This document shows positions 1 through 6,893 of a DNA stretch of 14,264 bases, piece after piece. The position numbers and the translations under genes are program-made. This DNA comes from Altererythrobacter sp. (GTDB lineage Bacteria; Pseudomonadota; Alphaproteobacteria; Sphingomonadales; Sphingomonadaceae). The notes beneath the pieces are model-generated. The model searched no databases. It saw only the letters and a list, made by a program, of their open reading frames with translations, and was not told where the DNA came from. How positions within the stretch are numbered: the first letter of the stretch is position 1; each line of letters opens with the position of its first letter. The stretch spans positions 1-14,264 of the forward strand of contig JAGXGU010000135.1 in NCBI GenBank assembly GCA_024636575.1. Reading direction: 5' to 3'.

Positions 1-51
1 CATCACCGCTCTCGCCTAGTTGCCTGCTTCCCAAGCGGTCCAGACCGTTAT

Positions 52-128
<77 letters not shown>

Positions 129-139
129 TTGGGGCGCTT

Positions 140-161
140 CATTTCAGATCGAAATGTTCTT
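140..161 (+). terminator. possible weak terminator after tRNA-Asp
   Basis: The inverted repeat CATTTC-AGATC-GAAATG (6-bp stem, 5-nt loop) lies 11 nt after the tRNA CCA end and is followed by TTCTT. The stem is AT-rich and the T-tract is interrupted, so it would be a weak intrinsic terminator at best. Confidence 0.25.
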
Positions 162-203
162 GGCCCTGCGCTGGAATCGCGCCGCCAGTTCAGGCACGCG
201 AGG

Positions 204-416
204 TCAGCCCCAGCGGCCGGTCTCCATCCAGATCAGGAAATTGCGTAGCGGCAGCAGCCATGCAACGCCCAGCACCAGGTAAATCACCGTTTGCAGCGCC
301 ACGTGCAATCCGCCGATCCATTGGCTCGCCCACATTACGCCCAACGCATAGATGGTCAGGGCTGTCAGCAGGCCAAGGATGCCTACCGGTATCCGCCAGG
401 TTGGTTTATCGCGCAT
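204..416 (-). CDS. DUF2842 family small membrane protein
   Basis: This 70-residue protein begins MRDKPTWRIPVG and has two hydrophobic helices. One runs about residues 9-28 (ILGLLTALTIYALGVMWA) and the other about 39-58 (TVIYLVLGVAWLLPLRNFL). The tail is short and ends METGRWG. The PTWR start and two-helix layout match DUF2842, an inner-membrane family common in alphaproteobacteria with no known function. I chose the ATG at 416 because homologues as I remember them start close to the PTWR motif. It overlaps the end of the cyclo-ligase gene by 11 bases and has GGAC upstream as a weak ribosome site. An in-frame ATG at 449 would add 11 residues and lengthen the overlap. The overlap suggests translational coupling with the folate gene. 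The family call is from memory of the motif. Confidence 0.82.
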   Translation of the reverse strand: MRDKPTWRIPVGILGLLTALTIYALGVMWASQWIGGLHVALQTVIYLVLGVAWLLPLRNFLIWMETGRWG

Positions 417-1002
417 TGTAGGGTCCATATATTCGGGTCGGGGTGACAACCGCGTTCAGCGGTACATCGTGGGGTTGCACCGGAAGATCTTCCGCCAATT
501 GCATGTCCCACGCCAGGCCGATGGCCTGCACGTGCGGGTGGGCGGCCAGCCAGCGATCATAGAAACCGCCGCCTTGCCCCAGCCTGCCGCCATCTTCGGT
601 AAAGGCCAGCAGCGGCACGAACACCACATCCGGGGTCACAACATCAGCATCATTGCCCGGTTGCATTAAGCCATGCGGCCCGGCCTCAAGATCGCTTTCG
701 CCGAACGGGTCTGAATGGCTGTGAAATTCCATCATGCCTTCCGCGCCGGTAATCCGGGGCAAGGCGATCCGGTGGCCGGCTTCGAAGAAAAACCGCGCAT
801 AGTTGCTCGCGGGCGCTTCGGTTTCTGCGGTGTGGTACAGGCCGATCACCGCATCAGCAGGGACCAAATCCATCAATGGAGCAGGCGGTCGTTTGAACAG
901 CAGGGCGCGGATGGTTTCCGGCAGGCCGGAAACATATTCCCGCCGGGCGGTGCGAAAATTGCGGCGCAGACTTTGTTTGCTGTTCAAAATTGCGTCTCGC
1001 AT
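406..1002 (-). CDS. fau: 5-formyltetrahydrofolate cyclo-ligase
   Basis: This 198-residue enzyme uses ATP to convert 5-formyl-THF to 5,10-methenyl-THF, returning a stored or inhibitory folate to the one-carbon pool. The signature GGRLGQGGGFYDR lies at residues 138-150, with the conserved FVPLLAF strand just before it. The basic N-terminus (KQSLRRNFRTARREY) matches the family's substrate and ATP-binding start, and the length is normal. The ATG at 1002 lies only 5 nt beyond the end of the 6S RNA closing stem and has no clear Shine-Dalgarno. A farther ATG at 1023 would fall inside the RNA. A TTG 15 nt downstream (protein LNSKQSLRR) is a possible alternative. The gene order zapA - 6S RNA - this gene is conserved across proteobacteria, so it is probably expressed at least partly by read-through of 6S transcription. 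The function is secure; the exact start is not. Confidence 0.93.
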   Translation of the reverse strand: MRDAILNSKQSLRRNFRTARREYVSGLPETIRALLFKRPPAPLMDLVPADAVIGLYHTAETEAPASNYARFFFEAGHRIALPRITGAEGMMEFHSHSDPFGESDLEAGPHGLMQPGNDADVVTPDVVFVPLLAFTEDGGRLGQGGGFYDRWLAAHPHVQAIGLAWDMQLAEDLPVQPHDVPLNAVVTPTRIYGPYNAR

Positions 1003-1007
1003 GATGT

Positions 1008-1184
1008 GGTGTGGCGGAACCACCGTGGTCTTGCCTGGAGATCCTCTGACGCGAAAACGTCAGGTGGGCGCCATATGATCCGAAGCCCCGTGCGAAACGT
1101 TACTTCGGGCAGGGACAGCTCCCTAGGAATGCTTATAGCCTCAGGGATGTTCGTCGGCTCGTGCCGGGCAGCTCCGCCACCACC
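1008..1184 (-). ncRNA. ssrS: 6S RNA
   Basis: 6S RNA mimics an open promoter and sequesters the housekeeping RNA polymerase holoenzyme. Three things support the call. First, the gap lies between zapA and the cyclo-ligase gene, the classic 6S location. Second, the ends pair: GGTGGTGGCGGA at 1184-1173 against TCCGCCACACC at 1018-1008, with a one-base bulge, gives a long closing stem. Third, the 5' half contains CGAACATCCCTGAGGCTATA, which aligns by eye with the conserved E. coli 6S segment around CCCTGAGCCGATA at the central bubble. An apical hairpin CCGAAG/CTTCGG and a side hairpin CTGACG-TTTT-CGCGTCAG are also visible. The predicted size of about 177 nt is normal. Ends are set by the closing stem, so the mature termini may differ by several bases. 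The RNA starts about 4 nt after the zapA stop codon and is probably processed from, or initiated within, the zapA transcript. Confidence 0.87.
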
Positions 1185-1187
1185 TAT

Positions 1188-1598
1188 CTAGTCGCTTGCA
1201 GCCTTGGTCTCAAGCTTATCCGCACAATTTTCGAGCAATTCGGCAAATCTCTCAAGCGCAGGGGCGAGATCTGGATCATCGGTCAACGGGTTGGCAGTGG
1301 ATGAAGCGGCTTGTGCTGCGGACAATTCCTCGATCCGCCTGGTCAGGGCCTCGCGCTCCTCGGTAAAGCTGTGCTGGGCGTCCAGTGGCGCAGCCGCGGC
1401 CGCCTTCGCCTCGTGCAATTCGTCGGCCAGCAGCAACGCGGCAAACAACATGATTTGCGAATCCGGCACCGTCAGCTTGCCCATCTGCTGCAGCTTGGCG
1501 TCAATCGACTCGCCCAGTTTCATGATGTGCGCTTCCTCGCCCTCGGCACAGGCAACGGTATATCGGCGCCCGCCGATGGCCAGTGTGACCTCGCTCAC
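1188..1598 (-). CDS. zapA: cell division protein ZapA
   Basis: ZapA is a cytoplasmic FtsZ-associated protein that bundles protofilaments and helps order the Z-ring. The 136-residue product starts (M)SEVTLAIGGRRYTVACAEGE. This is the compact N-terminal ZapA head, followed by the typical phrase on residues about 25-60 (IMKLGESIDAKLQQMG, then the helix ILFAALLLADELHEAK). A charged, Ala/Glu-rich coiled-coil forms the C-terminal half. It is somewhat longer than the usual 100-110 residues because of that extension. The start codon is GTG at 1598, with AAGGA eight bases upstream. It overlaps the TGA of the preceding small gene as GTGA, a sign of translational coupling. The zapA stop is about 4 nt before the 6S RNA. 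Confidence 0.93.
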   Translation of the reverse strand: MSEVTLAIGGRRYTVACAEGEEAHIMKLGESIDAKLQQMGKLTVPDSQIMLFAALLLADELHEAKAAAAAPLDAQHSFTEEREALTRRIEELSAAQAASSTANPLTDDPDLAPALERFAELLENCADKLETKAASD

Positions 1599-1789
1599 TT
1601 TTCCATCCTTTCGAGAAGATCATCCAGCTCTTTCAGACTGTTGGAAACAGTTTCACGCAGGGCTTCGTGTTTCTCGACCAGGCCCGATACCGATGGCGGG
1701 GCCGGATTTATCCGTTCCGCAAGATCGGCGATACGCCCCAGCGCGGCTTCAATCCGCCTGACAGCCTGTTCGATCCGGTGTTCGCTCAT
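1595..1789 (-). CDS. small coiled-coil protein upstream of zapA (ZauP-like position)
   Basis: This 64-residue, charged, largely helical protein begins MSEHRIEQAVRRIEAALGRI. Heptad-like spacing of Ile, Leu and Ala appears in residues about 5-26 and 36-63, split by a Pro-rich link (INPAPPSVSG). No membrane or export signal is present. It overlaps the zapA GTG start by 4 nt. In Caulobacter a coiled-coil partner, ZauP, is encoded with zapA and acts with it to focus the Z-ring. By position and architecture this could be the equivalent, but I cannot show homology from the sequence alone. The ATG at 1789 was chosen because it is the last Met before the coiled coil. It has GGAG only at a distant 13-nt spacing, and a promoter-like element ends 7 nt upstream. 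Confidence 0.78.
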   Translation of the reverse strand: MSEHRIEQAVRRIEAALGRIADLAERINPAPPSVSGLVEKHEALRETVSNSLKELDDLLERMEK

Positions 1790-1796
1790 GCCGCGC

Positions 1797-1825
1797 AATT
1801 TACTCCAAGTTCCGTTTTTAGGCAA
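1797..1825 (-). promoter_or_regulatory. likely promoter of the zauP-like/zapA/6S unit
   Basis: On the minus strand TTGCCT (1825-1820) is followed by a 17-base spacer and TAAATT (1802-1797). Spacing is ideal for the housekeeping sigma factor. Transcription would start at about 1790, almost on the ATG at 1789, giving a leaderless or near-leaderless message. This is a match by eye, not a scored prediction. Confidence 0.4.
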
Positions 1826-2098
1826 AAGGTTGCATTGCCCTGTTGATAACGAACCTGCGGAAACCAAAACTGTTGGCACTAAAGGTAAAGTTTTGGACCA
1901 AATTGGGGCGAAAATTGGGTCAAAATGGGGATGGCAGTCGGACCTGTCCTTGACCTTGCGGCGGCGGTCCGCGAAGGGTTCGCGCGCTGGTTCAAGGGGC
2001 GAATCGACAGAAGCGTCATGCGCCCCGCCGATCTGGCGATTGGCCCCTGTCCGGGCCGATGTCGGCGCCTTTCCCGCCGGTCTATCAGGAGCCTGACC
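1826..2098. promoter_or_regulatory. divergent control region upstream of tkt
   Basis: With the promoter element at 1797-1825, this makes up the 309-nt gap between the leftward and rightward units. I see no convincing gene in it, although the tkt frame stays open upstream to 1925. Its first part (about 1830-1930) is clearly more AT-rich than its surroundings. It holds CCAAAAC (1864-1870) and its reverse complement GTTTTGG (1890-1896) separated by 19 nt, and an 11-bp palindrome TTTGGACCAAA (1892-1902). It also has three spaced copies of AAA(T)TGGG at about 1900, 1912 and 1923. No strong rightward promoter was recognised by eye. The second part (1935-2098) is GC-rich leader ending in AGGAG before the tkt ATG. 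Confidence 0.4.
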
Positions 2099-4111
2099 AT
2101 GAGCCTCGATCCGTCTCGCCTTGCACCAATGGCCAATGCCATACGCGCACTTTCCATGGACGCGGTGCAGGCGGCCAATTCGGGGCATCCCGGCATGCCG
2201 ATGGGGATGGCCGATGTCGCAGCGGTGCTGTGGTCGGATTACATCAAGTTCGATCCCGCCGATCCGAAATGGCCCGACCGCGACCGGTTCGTCCTGTCAG
2301 CCGGTCATGGGTCGATGCTGATCTATTCGTTGCTGCATCTGTCCGGCTATGCCCGCCCGACGATGGAGGACATCCGCAATTTCCGCCAATTGAGCAGCCC
2401 CTGCGCGGGCCACCCCGAAAATTTTCTGCTGGACGGCGTCGAATGCACCACCGGCCCGCTGGGCCAAGGGTTGGCGATGGCTGTCGGCATGGCGATTGCA
2501 GAAAGGCATCTGAATACGCAGTTCGGTGATGATCTGGTCGATCACCGCACCTGGGTGGTCGCGGGCGATGGTTGTTTGATGGAAGGCATCAACCACGAGG
2601 CGATCGGGCTGGCTGGCCACCTGAAGCTGGGCCAGATGATCGTGCTGTGGGATGATAACAACATCACCATCGACGGTACGACGAATCTTTCGACGAGCGA
2701 GGATATTCCCGCCCGCTACCGCGCAACCGGATGGCATGTCGTCAGCTGTGATGGCCACGATTTCGGCGACATCCGCCGCGCGATCGACGAAGCGATTGCC
2801 GATGAGCGGCCTTCACTGGTCGCGTGCAAGACCGTAATCGGCAAGGGCGCCCCGAACAAGCAGGGCACGTCCGCCACCCACGGCGCGCCACTGGGCGCGG
2901 ATGAAATCTCCGCCGCGCGCGAGGTGCTGGGCTGGGATGCGGCCCCGTTCGAAGTTCCGGCCGCCATCCTGGCGGATTGGCGCTCCACTGGCGATCGCGG
3001 CAAGGCGGCGCATGGTGAGTGGCGTCAGCGGCTTGAAGGCGATGTGGATATCCGGGCCAAATTCGAAAACTGGATGATGGGCGTGGCCGATCTGGCTGCA
3101 CCTGCGCTGGAAGAACATATTGCCGCACTGGCGGCAGAGCCGAAGAACGTCGCATCCCGCAAGGCTTCCGAAATGGCACTTGGCCCATTGACCGCGAAAC
3201 TGCCTCAGCTGATTGGCGGTTCGGCGGATCTGACCGGATCGAACAACACCAAGACGCCATCGACAGGTCCGTTCACGGCGGAGGATTATTCCGGCCGCTA
3301 TCTCTATTACGGCATTCGCGAGTTTGGCATGGCGGCGGCGATGAACGGGATGATGCTGCATGGCGGCATTGTGCCCTATGGTGGTACCTTCCTGATTTTC
3401 AGCGATTACTGCCGCAATGCCATCCGCATGTCGGCGTTGCAGCGGATCGGCGTGGTCTATGTGATGACCCACGATTCCATCGGTCTGGGTGAAGATGGCC
3501 CGACCCATCAGCCAGTCGAACAGGTGATGAGCCTGCGCCTGATCCCGAACCTGAACGTGTACCGTCCTGCCGATGCCATCGAAACGGCGGAATGCTGGGC
3601 ACTGGCTCTGCAAACACCGAATACGCCTTCGGTATTGGCGCTGTCCCGCCAGAATTTGAAGCCCGTGCGCGGGGAAGGGGACGGGGATTGGACCGCCAGT
3701 TCCAACAAGAGCGCGCGGGGGGCGTACCGACTTCGCGCCGCCACGGCCGCGCGCAAGGCCATCTTGATCGCTACCGGCTCCGAAGTGCAATTGGCGATGG
3801 AAGTTGCCGACGAGCTAGAAGCACAGGGCATCGGTGCTGACGTCATCTCCATGCCATGTGCCGAATTGTTCGATGCACAGGATGCTGCCTACAAGGCGGA
3901 TTTACTGCCTGACGGCAGCCCGGCGGAGATACTTCGGGTTTCGATAGAGGCCGGGGTGACGATGGGGTGGGAACGCTATACAACGTCGAACGGGCTGAAT
4001 ATCGGCCTGGACCGGTTCGGCGCATCCGCCCCGGCAGAAGATCTATTCGAACGCTTCGGTCTCACCGCCAAGGCGATCGTTCCGCAGATAGTTAATAAGA
4101 TCAACGGTTAA
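2099..4111 (+). CDS. tkt: transketolase
   Basis: Transketolase moves two-carbon ketol units between sugar phosphates in the pentose phosphate pathway, using thiamine diphosphate and a divalent metal. The 670-residue length is typical. Visible motifs are SGHPGMPMG (28-36, with active-site His30), His70, and GPLGQG (119-124). The ThDP motif runs from GDG (157-159) to DNN (186-188). His262, Glu408 in the REFGMA segment (the catalytic glutamate position) and GPTHQPVEQ (467-475) with His470 are also present. I chose the ATG at 2099 because AGGAG lies eight bases upstream and the conserved N-terminus follows directly; an upstream extension to 1925 is unlike the family. It is the first gene of the tkt-gap-pgk-aldolase-thiE run and ends 15 bases before gap. 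Confidence 0.98.
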   Translation: MSLDPSRLAPMANAIRALSMDAVQAANSGHPGMPMGMADVAAVLWSDYIKFDPADPKWPDRDRFVLSAGHGSMLIYSLLHLSGYARPTMEDIRNFRQLSSPCAGHPENFLLDGVECTTGPLGQGLAMAVGMAIAERHLNTQFGDDLVDHRTWVVAGDGCLMEGINHEAIGLAGHLKLGQMIVLWDDNNITIDGTTNLSTSEDIPARYRATGWHVVSCDGHDFGDIRRAIDEAIADERPSLVACKTVIGKGAPNKQGTSATHGAPLGADEISAAREVLGWDAAPFEVPAAILADWRSTGDRGKAAHGEWRQRLEGDVDIRAKFENWMMGVADLAAPALEEHIAALAAEPKNVASRKASEMALGPLTAKLPQLIGGSADLTGSNNTKTPSTGPFTAEDYSGRYLYYGIREFGMAAAMNGMMLHGGIVPYGGTFLIFSDYCRNAIRMSALQRIGVVYVMTHDSIGLGEDGPTHQPVEQVMSLRLIPNLNVYRPADAIETAECWALALQTPNTPSVLALSRQNLKPVRGEGDGDWTASSNKSARGAYRLRAATAARKAILIATGSEVQLAMEVADELEAQGIGADVISMPCAELFDAQDAAYKADLLPDGSPAEILRVSIEAGVTMGWERYTTSNGLNIGLDRFGASAPAEDLFERFGLTAKAIVPQIVNKING

Positions 4112-4126
4112 TCAGGAGTACTTGAC

Positions 4127-5134
4127 ATGGCAACTAAGGTTGCAATCAACGGTTTCGGACGTATCGGTCGGCTCGTCGCACGGGCAATCATGGAGCGCGA
4201 CGATCACGATCTTGATCTGGTTGCGATCAATGATCTTGCCGATGCACGGGCCAATGCGCTGCTGTTCCAATATGATTCGACCCATGGTCGCTTCCCCGGA
4301 GAAGTCACGTCGGACGGCGACAGCATCACCGTCAATGGCAAACGCATCGCGGTGACATCAGAACGTGAACCGGGCAAGCTGCCACATGCCGAAATGGGCA
4401 TTGACCTGGTACTGGAATGCACCGGCTTCTTCCAGTCGCATGAAGCCGCCCAACCGCATCTGGATGCAGGTGCCAAGCGGGTACTGATCTCTGCCCCGGC
4501 AAAAAATGTATCTGCGACAATCGTTTACGGCGTAAATCACGACATTTTAACGTCAGCCGACGTGATTGTTTCTAACGCCAGTTGCACGACCAATTGCCTA
4601 GCCCCGGTGGCCAAGGTGCTGAATGATACCGTGGGCATCGAACGCGGTTTCATGACCACGATCCATAGCTACACCAACGACCAGCGGATGCTCGACCAGA
4701 TGCATAGCGATATGCGCCGGGCCCGCGGCGGCGCGCAGAACATGATACCCACTACCACGGGCGCTGCCCGCGCGGTCGGGCTGGTTCTGCCGGAACTTAA
4801 CGGCAAGCTGGATGGCAGTTCCGTCCGCGTTCCGACCCCCAACGTTAGCCTGATCGACCTCGTGTTCACGCCCGGGCGTGATACTTCGGTCGAGGAACTC
4901 AACAACGCCCTGAAAGCTGCCTCGGAAGGGGCGATGAAGGGGATTCTCTGTTATACCGATCAACCGCTGGTCAGCAGTGATTTCAACCACTTCCCGGCCA
5001 GTTCTACCGTTGACAGTCTGGAAACATCGGTGATGGAAGGAAAGCTTGCCCGTGTGGTGTCATGGTATGACAACGAATGGGGCTTCTCCAACCGGATGAT
5101 CGACACCGCAGGCGTGATGGCCGGCCTGATCTGA
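4127..5134 (+). CDS. gap: glyceraldehyde-3-phosphate dehydrogenase
   Basis: This cytoplasmic enzyme interconverts glyceraldehyde-3-phosphate and 1,3-bisphosphoglycerate. The 335-residue protein opens with the Rossmann motif NGFGRIGR (8-15). It has Asp36 after the second strand (AINDL), which favours NAD over NADP, and the active-site segment SNASCTTNCLAP (149-160) with catalytic Cys153. His180 is the partner base (TTIHSYTNDQ), and the C-terminal WYDNEWGFSNRM (313-324) is conserved. The start has AGGAG at 4114-4118. It follows tkt by 15 nt and precedes pgk by 10 nt, so the three are very probably one transcript. Both glycolytic and gluconeogenic use is possible; direction cannot be read from the sequence. 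Confidence 0.98.
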   Translation: MATKVAINGFGRIGRLVARAIMERDDHDLDLVAINDLADARANALLFQYDSTHGRFPGEVTSDGDSITVNGKRIAVTSEREPGKLPHAEMGIDLVLECTGFFQSHEAAQPHLDAGAKRVLISAPAKNVSATIVYGVNHDILTSADVIVSNASCTTNCLAPVAKVLNDTVGIERGFMTTIHSYTNDQRMLDQMHSDMRRARGGAQNMIPTTTGAARAVGLVLPELNGKLDGSSVRVPTPNVSLIDLVFTPGRDTSVEELNNALKAASEGAMKGILCYTDQPLVSSDFNHFPASSTVDSLETSVMEGKLARVVSWYDNEWGFSNRMIDTAGVMAGLI

Positions 5135-5144
5135 GGATCTGCTG

Positions 5145-6344
5145 ATGAGCGCCTTCAAGACACTCGATGATCTGGGTGACGTTACCGGCAAGGTTGCGCT
5201 GGTTCGGGTTGACCTGAACATGCCGATGGACGGCGGGTCGGTGACCGACACCACCCGCATCCAGGCCTCTGCGCCGACGATCCTCGAACTGGCCGATGCG
5301 GGAGCCAAAGTGCTGTTGCTGGCCCATTTCGGGCGTCCCAAGGGCCAGCGTAATTCGACCATGTCGGTCAGCATGACGCTGGATGCGGTGGAAGATGTGC
5401 TGGGCCGCGAAGTGATGTTCATCCCCGAAGTGGCCGGGCCGGTGGTCGTGCAAAGCATCGGTATCCTGCGCAATGGCGATATTGGAATGCTGGAGAACAC
5501 CCGGTTCTGGGCGGGCGAGGAAGCCAATGACCCGGAATTTGCCGCCGCGATCGCCGCCCAGGGCGACATCTTCGTGAATGACGCGTTCTCCGCCGCGCAC
5601 CGCGCCCATGCCAGCACGGAAAGGCTGGCGAGACTGCTGCCAGCCTATGCCGGGCGGGCGATGGAGAGGGAGCTGAAGGCGCTCGACGCCGCGCTGGGCA
5701 ATCCGGAACATCCGGTGGCCGCTGTGGTCGGCGGAGCCAAGGTGTCATCGAAACTGGCGGTGCTGGAACATCTGGTTGGCCAGGTCGATCACCTGATCAT
5801 CGGCGGCGGGATGGCCAACACATTCCTTGCCGCCCGCGGCGTGGATGTCGGAAAATCGCTGTGCGAGCATGATCTGACCGATACCGCCAATGCCATTCTC
5901 GATGCCGCCGACCATGCTGGCTGCACGGTGCATCTGCCCTATGACGTGGTGGTCGCGAAAGAATTTGCCGCCAATCCGCCCAGTCTTAGGACCTGCAATG
6001 TTCACGAAGTTGCCGCTGACGAGATGATCCTCGATGTCGGCCCCCAGGCGGTCGAGGCGCTGGCCGATGTGCTCAAGACCTGCCGTACGCTGGTTTGGAA
6101 TGGCCCGATGGGGGCATTCGAAATCGAACCATTTGACGCAGCAACCGTGGCCCTGGCTCGCACTGCGGCGGCGCTGACCAGCGAAGGATCGCTGGTGTCC
6201 GTGGCTGGCGGCGGTGATACCGTCGCGGCGCTTAACCACGCCGGGGTGGCTGGGGATTTCACCTATGTTTCAACCGCTGGGGGCGCTTTCCTCGAATGGA
6301 TGGAAGGTAAGGAATTGCCCGGGGTTGCGGCCCTTCGCCAATGA
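5145..6344 (+). CDS. pgk: phosphoglycerate kinase
   Basis: Phosphoglycerate kinase exchanges phosphate between 1,3-bisphosphoglycerate and ADP, directly after GAPDH in glycolysis. The 399-residue monomer shows the substrate-binding RVDLNMP (21-27), HFGRPKG (61-67) and LENTRF (116-121). It also shows VNDAFSAAHRAHAS (144-157), GGAKVSSKL (196-204), the hinge WNGPMGAFE (318-326) and the nucleotide-binding GGGDT (355-359). All are intact and the length is normal. The Shine-Dalgarno GAGG overlaps the gap stop codon, pointing to coupled translation. The next gene, a thioesterase, starts only 13 nt after the stop. Confidence 0.98.
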   Translation: MSAFKTLDDLGDVTGKVALVRVDLNMPMDGGSVTDTTRIQASAPTILELADAGAKVLLLAHFGRPKGQRNSTMSVSMTLDAVEDVLGREVMFIPEVAGPVVVQSIGILRNGDIGMLENTRFWAGEEANDPEFAAAIAAQGDIFVNDAFSAAHRAHASTERLARLLPAYAGRAMERELKALDAALGNPEHPVAAVVGGAKVSSKLAVLEHLVGQVDHLIIGGGMANTFLAARGVDVGKSLCEHDLTDTANAILDAADHAGCTVHLPYDVVVAKEFAANPPSLRTCNVHEVAADEMILDVGPQAVEALADVLKTCRTLVWNGPMGAFEIEPFDAATVALARTAAALTSEGSLVSVAGGGDTVAALNHAGVAGDFTYVSTAGGAFLEWMEGKELPGVAALRQ

Positions 6345-6357
6345 ACGTGGGGCGCGC

Positions 6358-6813
6358 ATGAGCGAGAATGAAGCTGTTGGCGGGGGCGGCGGACTGGTCG
6401 CGCTCAGCGAAGGCGAATGGGCCGGATGGTCTACCTGGCAGAGCGATGCCTTCGAACAGCGCGCCGGACCCTTTTATGAAAAGATCGACGAAGATGCCGA
6501 AGTCGTCTGCGCCTTCCGCGCCGAAGCGCGCCACATGAACGGCGCGGGCTTCATGCATGGGGGGTGCCTGATGACCTTCGCCGATTCCGCCCTGTTCAGC
6601 ATTGCCGGTTCCGCGCTTGACGGGGGCCACGGCGTAACCATGCATCTGGCGGGCGATTTTCTTGATCCGGCGCGCGAAGGCCAATTGATCGAAGCACGCG
6701 GCGAGATTGTCCGCGCGGGCGGCAAAACCATCTATGTCGTGGGGAAAGTGTGTGCCGATGGGACACCGGTCCTCAGCTTCAACGGAATTATCCGCAGGAT
6801 CACGCACCGCTGA
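6358..6813 (+). CDS. PaaI-type hotdog-fold thioesterase
   Basis: This 151-residue protein has the hotdog thioesterase pattern. Residues 60-79 read MNGAGFMHGGCLMTFADSAL, with the conserved Asn, HGG (67-69) and Asp in the central helix. The strands that follow (GVTMHLAGDFLDPAREGQL, then a Gly-rich IEARGEIVRAGGKTIYV) are typical. Such enzymes hydrolyse acyl- or aryl-CoA thioesters; the substrate is unknown here. The N-terminus carries a short low-complexity stretch, GGGGG (8-12). The ATG at 6358 was chosen because longer readings would run back into pgk. A GTGGGG run upstream is a weak ribosome site. It sits between pgk and the aldolase and is co-oriented, but it has no obvious role in sugar metabolism, so it is probably a passenger of the operon. 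Confidence 0.87.
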   Translation: MSENEAVGGGGGLVALSEGEWAGWSTWQSDAFEQRAGPFYEKIDEDAEVVCAFRAEARHMNGAGFMHGGCLMTFADSALFSIAGSALDGGHGVTMHLAGDFLDPAREGQLIEARGEIVRAGGKTIYVVGKVCADGTPVLSFNGIIRRITHR

Positions 6814-6824
6814 TTTTGGGATGG

Positions 6825-6853
6825 TTGCAGCGCAGCAAAGTGGTGGCTAAGGC
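6825..6853 (+). promoter_or_regulatory. possible promoter upstream of the class I aldolase
   Basis: TTGCAG (6825-6830), a 17-base spacer and TAAGGC (6848-6853) lie in the 80-nt gap before the aldolase. The -10 is a poor match to TATAAT. It is listed because the same pattern (TTGNNG, 17 nt, TAAG) recurs before efp and tRNA-Leu. Confidence 0.25.
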
Positions 6854-6893
6854 CCGGTTACGCATTCGTATGCACGTCACGGGGATTCGATCA

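Noticed and set aside
1..51. Possible 3' end of another tRNA upstream of tRNA-Asp (CATCACCG at the window edge).
   Set aside because: Only a few bases are visible, no CCA follows and no T-arm can be seen, so it cannot be supported.
1311..2096. A 261-codon rightward open frame opposite zapA and its upstream gene.
   Set aside because: It lies antisense to well-supported genes, has no recognisable domain and crosses the divergent promoter region.
2813..3790. A 325-codon leftward open frame inside transketolase.
   Set aside because: It is a GC-rich shadow of an intact tkt; its His/Arg/Gln-rich composition is typical of antisense frames.
6870..6893. Earlier ATG as start of the aldolase.
   Set aside because: It adds MHVTGIRS before the conserved MQSQEMAAKI start, and the later ATG has a suitably spaced GGGGA.
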